Assembly (NCBI RefSeq): GCF_021049245.1
Contig: NZ_CP088020.1
Span: 440,001 to 504,000, forward strand
DNA: 64,000 bases
Origin: Radiobacillus kanasensis
Lineage (GTDB): Bacteria; Bacillota; Bacilli; Bacillales; Amphibacillaceae
Direction of reading: 5' to 3'
Part shown: piece by piece, positions 59,392 through 64,000 of the stretch
Layout of the letters: every line of letters begins with the position of its first letter
Position numbering within the stretch: position 1 is the first letter of the stretch
Notes under the pieces: generated by a model
What the model saw: the letters and a program-made list of their open reading frames with translations, nothing else
Databases searched by the model: none
What the model was told of the DNA's origin: nothing
Translations under genes and position numbers: made by a program

Positions 59392-60153
59392 ATGAGATTA
59401 AAAGATAAAGTGGCCGTTGTGACAGGGGCAGCTTCAGGAATGGGAAAAGAGATTGCTGAACTATACGCCAAAGAAGGAGCAAAAGTTGTTTTAGCAGACT
59501 TAAACCTTGAAGGTGTGGAGAAAGTAGCGGAAGCCATTCAATCGAACGGTGGTACAGCAAAAGCGGTAAAAGTAAATGTTGCCGAATTAGCAGATGTTGA
59601 GAACATGATTGATACAGCCGTAAGTGAGTACGGTACTTTAGATATTCTTGTGAACAATGCAGGGATTATGGATAATTTTGAACCAGTTGCAGATATTACG
59701 GAAGAAAAATGGGACTTGCTGTTTGATGTGAATACAAAAGGTGTTATGCGTGCGATGCGCAAAGCCATTCCTATTTTCCTTGAAAAAGAAAGTGGTGTCA
59801 TCATTAATACAGCCTCTACTGGTGGATTCAGTGGTGCCCATGCAGGTGCAACTTATGGAGCGTCCAAACATGCAGTAATTGGACTTACAAAAAATACAGG
59901 ATTTATGTATGCGCAGAAAGGGATTCGTTGTAATGCCATTGCGCCAGGATCTGTCGCAACAAATATTGGTTCAAGCATGACCAATATTAATGAATTCGGG
60001 ATGAGTAGAGCTGGATTGGCACACCAAGTTTCCCCGCGTGTTGGACAACCTGAAGAGATAGCGAATGCTGCTCTGTTCCTAGCATCAGATGAAGCTAGTT
60101 TCGTAAACGGAACAGTGTTAACCGTAGACGGTGGCTGGACAGCTGCGTTTTAA
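59392..60153 (+). CDS. short-chain dehydrogenase/reductase
   Basis: 253 residues from the ATG at 59392 behind GAGGAGG; an earlier ATG lacks a ribosome site. Classical SDR: TGAASGMGKEIA (NAD(P) loop, about 10-21), NNAGI (about 86-90), catalytic Ser in TASTGG, Tyr and Lys in YGASKH (about 158-163), and the C-terminal TVDGGWTA. Similar to glucose-1-dehydrogenase or 3-oxoacyl reductase-like SDRs; substrate unknown. TATAAT at 59325-59330 is the likely -10 box. Divergent TetR neighbour. Confidence 0.9.
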   Translation: MRLKDKVAVVTGAASGMGKEIAELYAKEGAKVVLADLNLEGVEKVAEAIQSNGGTAKAVKVNVAELADVENMIDTAVSEYGTLDILVNNAGIMDNFEPVADITEEKWDLLFDVNTKGVMRAMRKAIPIFLEKESGVIINTASTGGFSGAHAGATYGASKHAVIGLTKNTGFMYAQKGIRCNAIAPGSVATNIGSSMTNINEFGMSRAGLAHQVSPRVGQPEEIANAALFLASDEASFVNGTVLTVDGGWTAAF

Positions 60154-60163
60154 TAGTATGTTG

Positions 60164-60204
60164 ATAAGGATTCTTCTTTTATTTAAGAAGGATTCTTATT
60201 TTTT
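60164..60204 (+). terminator. terminator of the SDR gene
   Basis: ATAAGGATTCTTCTT pairs with AAGAAGGATTCTTAT (two G-U pairs), then T6. Confidence 0.8.
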
Positions 60205-60230
60205 ATCAATATAAGCCCTTTGTGAAACAC

Positions 60231-60278
60231 AAAAAAAGAGAGACTCTTGAGATCAATATTCAAGAGTCTCTCTTTTTT
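60231..60278. terminator. second, bidirectional terminator-like hairpin
   Basis: AAAAGAGAGACTCTTGA pairs with TCAAGAGTCTCTCTTTT, with A and T runs at the two ends. It insulates the surface-protein gene from the SDR gene. Confidence 0.8.
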
Positions 60279-60363
60279 GGTTGATTGAAGGATACAGATA
60301 TTGAGGAGGTGGTCCAATAATCTTTTTTCAACTCTATTATTCGTAAGTTTTCTACAAAATAAA

Positions 60364-60427
60364 TTGACTAGTAAATAAGGACTATAATATAATACTCATT
60401 AGTAATATATTATAATACTTATGAGTA
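60364..60427 (+). promoter_or_regulatory. promoter and dyad upstream of the surface protein
   Basis: TTGACT (60364-60369), 18 bases, TATAAT (60388-60393). An inverted repeat TACTCAT (60393-60399)/ATGAGTA (60421-60427) lies over the expected start of transcription and may be an operator. Confidence 0.55.
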
Positions 60428-60496
60428 ACATAATGTTTTTCGCATAGACAGCTTACATACTGAAAATGAAAGAGTAATAGAGAGGGGAGAGGAATA

Positions 60497-63400
60497 TTGA
60501 GAAAAAACATAGGACTAATTTTATTTATGGCAATACTCCTTGTCATGATTACTTACGTCGAGTATTCGATGGGAGAGGAGGCTGGTGCCGCTTCTGTGTA
60601 TAGTAGTGGGAATGGGACGACGAGTGATCCTTATTTGATTAGCACTCCGGAACAGTTGAACGCTATTCGTGACAACTTAACTGCCCATTATCGACTAGTG
60701 AATGATATTGATTTATCTAGTTATGATAATTGGGATCCCATCGGTACTCATGCGTATGGTGGTGATAGATTCACAGGGACATTGGATGGGGATGGTTATA
60801 AGATAGGGAACCTGACAATTGACCGTCCAACTGAGGATGGTGTTGGATTATTTTCTTATTTATATAAGGGTGCTAAACTTAGTAACTTAGGTCTTGAAAA
60901 TGTTGATATAACAGGAAGAGAAGATGTGGGTGCAGTTGCCGGGGTGAATTATGATTCGGTTGTTAAAAACGTACATGTGACTGGAGGGACGGTCACAGGT
61001 GAATTTAGATTTGGAGGATTAATTGGAGAAAATGGAGGAGAAATTACGAACTCTTTTATAGCAGGGCTGGCTATTTACGGTGGAAGGTATGGAGGTGCTT
61101 TTGTAGGATCAAATTCGGGGGACGGAGTCATAAAAAATTCTTATGCGGCATCTTCTATTAAAGGAAGCGATCATCTAGGTGGGTTTGCAGGAACTTCCCG
61201 CGGGGGGTTAATTAATGTATATGCAACTGGTACTGTGGAAGGAACGGGAAGCCTCGGTGGCTTAATAAGCTTGTATTCTACTTCCCCGTTCACGAATGCG
61301 CGTTGGGAAACGAACTGTTCTGGTTGTAGCTTTGCAAACACAACGGGGAGTGAGGGTTCGGTGCTACCTGTCTATCCTTATTTAAAGGGATTAAGTTCGA
61401 TGGAAGAATTAGAAGTGTCCTTAGAGCATTCAAATCCAATCTATCCAACAGATGGGGTTCAAATCAAAGTAAAAGCCAGGCATGAGGGTGGTATGACTTT
61501 TGATATTACTGGATACAACGAGATTCAGTATTTGGAAATGGGTGATCAGGAGTTATTTGAGGTAACAGCACAAGGCAAGCTAGTTGCTAAGGAGCCTGGA
61601 ACAGCTAAATTAACAGTTAGCCTGAGCGGAATAGAGAAGGAATTAACCATTAATGTCTCAGAAGCGATCCCACCGGAAAAACCACTAGATGTATCTACTA
61701 TAGCCGAGGAACAAACAGGTGGAGCGACTGTTGCTTTATATTGGACAGCTCCAGAAGACTGGGGAACAGGTGGAAATAAAACATATGAGGTTGAGTTTTT
61801 TAATGGTGAGGAGTGGACCACTGTTGTATCGAATCACTCATCAACATCTTACACGTACACCTTACCGAAAGGTGTAAACACAAAAGAAGCAAGGTTCCGA
61901 GTCAAGGGTGAAACGGAACATGGGAGTTCAGCATTTACACTATCTGATACATTTACTATTATTAGTACACCGCCGACACTTACTCTCAATGGAGACAATC
62001 CTTTAGTCCTTGAAGTGGGATCTTCTTACCAAGAACCCGGAGCGGAAGCGGTTGATAAATTTAACAATGATTTAACGGATCATATTACTGCCAATTCTAG
62101 TGATGTTAATGTGTCGAAGCTAGGGACATATGAGGTCATTTATACGGTGGCCGACAGTGCAAGTAACACGACCATTAAAAAACGAACCGTCAAAGTTGTT
62201 GATCAAAAGAAGCCGAACTTGACGATACTCGGAGAAAATCCTTACATACTCGAAATAGGAGGAGAGTATAAGGACCCTGGAGCGAACGCTATTGACAATT
62301 ATGATGGACATATTACATCCAATATTCAAGTAACCGGAGAGGTAAACACGAAAAAGGTGGGAAACTACACCCTAACCTACAGTATCACGGATAGTTCTGG
62401 CAATACCGAGTTTAAAAAAAGAACGGTTGAAGTGGTGGATACAACTCCGCCTCAAATTACACTCAAAGGTGACAATCCGATTACGGTCAACTATGGAGAA
62501 AAATACGAAGAGCTAGGGTACACCGTTATGGATAATTCTGGTGAAACGCTAACGGAGGATGTATTGATTACAGGAAAAGTTGATTCCGATACGATCGGTG
62601 TTTATCAATTAAGTTACAGCGTGAAAGATAGTACTGGAAACAAAGCTACTGTGAAACGTACTGTTCATGTTGTAGACGAGAATCAACCCATCATCAAATT
62701 AAATGGTAAGAATCCTATGACGTTAGAAGTAGGTAGTGACTACGTAGAACCAGGAGCGACCGCATTCGATGGCTACGATAAGGATTTAAGCAATCAGATT
62801 AAAAGAGCGGGTACCGTAGACACGCAGAAACTAGGAACGTATGAAGTCCGTTACAATGTGGAAGACAGTTCAGGTAATCAAGCGTTTGAAGTGTCGCGTA
62901 AGGTGCGCATTGTAGATACAACCTCACCAAAACTAACATTAAACGGGAAGGGAACGGTCCGGATAGAAGTTGGGCAATCGTATAATGAAATGGGTGCTGA
63001 AGCTGTCGATAACTATGATGGTACTCTGACTGACAACATCATAGTTGAGGGGAACGTGGACAGTAGAAATACAGGCACTTATACGGTGTCCTATAGTATT
63101 GAGGACAAATCAAAAAACAGGACGACTCTTACCCGAACGGTGCATGTTGTTAAGGTAACGAAAATCGAGATCGTATCGGTACCTCCTTCCGTTAAATCTG
63201 GACAGGAGTTACCGCTGAAGGTGATTGCTACCTATAATGATGGTATGAAAAAAGATGTCTCGACCGAAGTAGACTACATCTTAAGTGACACGGATGCATT
63301 GCACTTTGGAAATGGTATAATCACTGGAAAAAGGACTGGGATGAAACCAATCACTCTTACAGTCCGCCATAAGGGACAGGAACAGGTAGTTAGCCTTCGC

Positions 63401-64000
63401 ATAGTGAATCAAAGTGCTGGGCTAGGTGAGACGGTTCCGGTAAAAGGATCGGATCTTTTCTGGGTGGAAGATAGTGAAACCTTTATTCAAATGCCTAGTG
63501 ATTTGCCTGAAAACACGAGGATTTCTGTATCACGATCTCGATTCAAAGCACCTGGATTACTCCCGATAGGTGATGCATTCACCATCGACATGAAGTTTCC
63601 TAGCGGTTCTACTGGATACACAGGGGATTATCGCTTAATTATGGGATTAAAAAAAGGATTTAAGGATACGAAGACAGGCATTTATTATTTTAACGAACAG
63701 ATAAAACAATGGGAATATGTGGACGGATGGGGAAATCAAAAAGATGGAAGGATCCAGGCGAATGTATCTCATTTTTCCACTTACGGTGTCTTTACTGACA
63801 ACGAAATTCCTGTAGATTTAGTCATGAAGGAAAAAAGGAAATCAGCACAAAGCATTACGCTCAGTCTTTCTGCATATGACTCATCAGGTATCAAAAAATT
63901 TATAATACTGCGAGACGGGAAGAAGGTTGCTACAGTTAATGGCAATCAGACAGAATGGCTGGATACCGGGTTATTGGCAGGACGAACCTATCATTACACG
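60497..64000 (+). CDS. large secreted surface protein with Ig-like repeats (3' end outside the window)
   Basis: The frame opens with TTG at 60497 (GGGAGAGGA upstream) and runs 1168 codons to the window end. Residues about 4-21 are a signal peptide. Then come GLUG-type repeats (about 100-260, e.g. VGAVAGVNYDSVVKNVHVTG), a Big_2-like domain (about 295-385), a fibronectin III domain (about 388-488), five DUF5011-type Ig-like repeats of about 80 residues (starting near 490, 572, 650, 730, 810; each LxGxNP...EVG...YxEPGAxAxD), another Big_2-like domain, a beta-rich module, and a second FnIII cut by the window end. Role unknown; adhesion or matrix is plausible. Confidence 0.88.
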   Translation, partial: MRKNIGLILFMAILLVMITYVEYSMGEEAGAASVYSSGNGTTSDPYLISTPEQLNAIRDNLTAHYRLVNDIDLSSYDNWDPIGTHAYGGDRFTGTLDGDGYKIGNLTIDRPTEDGVGLFSYLYKGAKLSNLGLENVDITGREDVGAVAGVNYDSVVKNVHVTGGTVTGEFRFGGLIGENGGEITNSFIAGLAIYGGRYGGAFVGSNSGDGVIKNSYAASSIKGSDHLGGFAGTSRGGLINVYATGTVEGTGSLGGLISLYSTSPFTNARWETNCSGCSFANTTGSEGSVLPVYPYLKGLSSMEELEVSLEHSNPIYPTDGVQIKVKARHEGGMTFDITGYNEIQYLEMGDQELFEVTAQGKLVAKEPGTAKLTVSLSGIEKELTINVSEAIPPEKPLDVSTIAEEQTGGATVALYWTAPEDWGTGGNKTYEVEFFNGEEWTTVVSNHSSTSYTYTLPKGVNTKEARFRVKGETEHGSSAFTLSDTFTIISTPPTLTLNGDNPLVLEVGSSYQEPGAEAVDKFNNDLTDHITANSSDVNVSKLGTYEVIYTVADSASNTTIKKRTVKVVDQKKPNLTILGENPYILEIGGEYKDPGANAIDNYDGHITSNIQVTGEVNTKKVGNYTLTYSITDSSGNTEFKKRTVEVVDTTPPQITLKGDNPITVNYGEKYEELGYTVMDNSGETLTEDVLITGKVDSDTIGVYQLSYSVKDSTGNKATVKRTVHVVDENQPIIKLNGKNPMTLEVGSDYVEPGATAFDGYDKDLSNQIKRAGTVDTQKLGTYEVRYNVEDSSGNQAFEVSRKVRIVDTTSPKLTLNGKGTVRIEVGQSYNEMGAEAVDNYDGTLTDNIIVEGNVDSRNTGTYTVSYSIEDKSKNRTTLTRTVHVVKVTKIEIVSVPPSVKSGQELPLKVIATYNDGMKKDVSTEVDYILSDTDALHFGNGIITGKRTGMKPITLTVRHKGQEQVVSLRIVNQSAGLGETVPVKGSDLFWVEDSETFIQMPSDLPENTRISVSRSRFKAPGLLPIGDAFTIDMKFPSGSTGYTGDYRLIMGLKKGFKDTKTGIYYFNEQIKQWEYVDGWGNQKDGRIQANVSHFSTYGVFTDNEIPVDLVMKEKRKSAQSITLSLSAYDSSGIKKFIILRDGKKVATVNGNQTEWLDTGLLAGRTYHYT

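Overview
The window looks like chromosomal DNA of a low-GC, probably salt-tolerant member of the Bacillaceae. The gene order 23S-5S-tRNA-Met-tRNA-Asp-thiL-tsaE-tsaB-rimI-tsaD-ydiF-rex-ydiL/ydiK-groES-groEL follows the Bacillus subtilis backbone, although moaC and tatAy/tatCy, which I would expect around rex, are absent. Purine-rich Shine-Dalgarno sites, sigma-A promoters, a CIRCE element and Zur, Fur and LicT-type signals all fit a Firmicute. Salt tolerance is inferred from the betaine genes.

Layout. 1-4070: end of an rRNA operon. It holds 23S, an extra structured segment in the 23S-5S spacer, 5S, two tRNAs and rearranged repeats. 4174-14173: core genes for thiamine phosphate, t6A tRNA modification, an ABC-F protein, the redox repressor Rex, an intramembrane protease and GroESL. 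A cluster of DnaA-box-like sites follows tsaD. 14280-21960: accessory region with a HEPN/MNT toxin-antitoxin pair, a YtrA-type ABC operon, and a GC-rich, foreign-looking TetR/oxidoreductase pair whose second gene is a two-domain fusion. 22200-28900: a small unknown gene, nrdHIEF behind a cobalamin riboswitch and paired NrdR-like boxes, and a Dus-like flavoenzyme. 29300-36280: a choline-to-glycine-betaine regulon (betA, an OpuAC-type binding protein, gbsR, gbsA) sharing one operator-like motif; a MerR/nitroreductase pair lies inside it. 36295-41580: a PTS/amino-sugar locus (EIICB, ChbG-type deacetylase, GH4 phospho-glycosidase, GntR regulator, NagB). 41600-45760: zinc-starvation regulon with four Zur boxes (alternative S14, ZnuCB, ZnuA-ZinT). 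45825-47540: a LicT-type antitermination leader and a GH1 phospho-beta-glucosidase. 47556-53990: DUF4317 protein, OpuAC, a broken membrane gene and a Fur-controlled siderophore uptake pair. 54041-58462: small membrane proteins, a NERD-domain operon, a DUF2268 lipoprotein and a broken gene. 58619-60280: TetR/SDR pair. 60497-end: a very long surface protein with repeated Ig-like domains, running off the window.

How the genes work together. Choline is oxidised by BetA and then GbsA, with GbsR as the likely choline sensor. Zur controls zinc import and a zinc-free ribosomal protein. nrdHIEF makes deoxynucleotides without B12 and carries a B12 riboswitch, which suggests that a B12-dependent reductase exists elsewhere in the genome. 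The amino-sugar locus encodes import, deacetylation, hydrolysis and deamination steps for an N-acetylglucosamine-containing sugar. The points most worth a second look are the riboswitch/NrdR double control of nrdHIEF, the amino-sugar locus with an alpha-type GH4 motif, the oxidoreductase fusion, a short Zur-controlled transcript, the shared betaine operator and the NERD operon with two paralogous membrane proteins. All calls come from reading the sequence; no database search was run.
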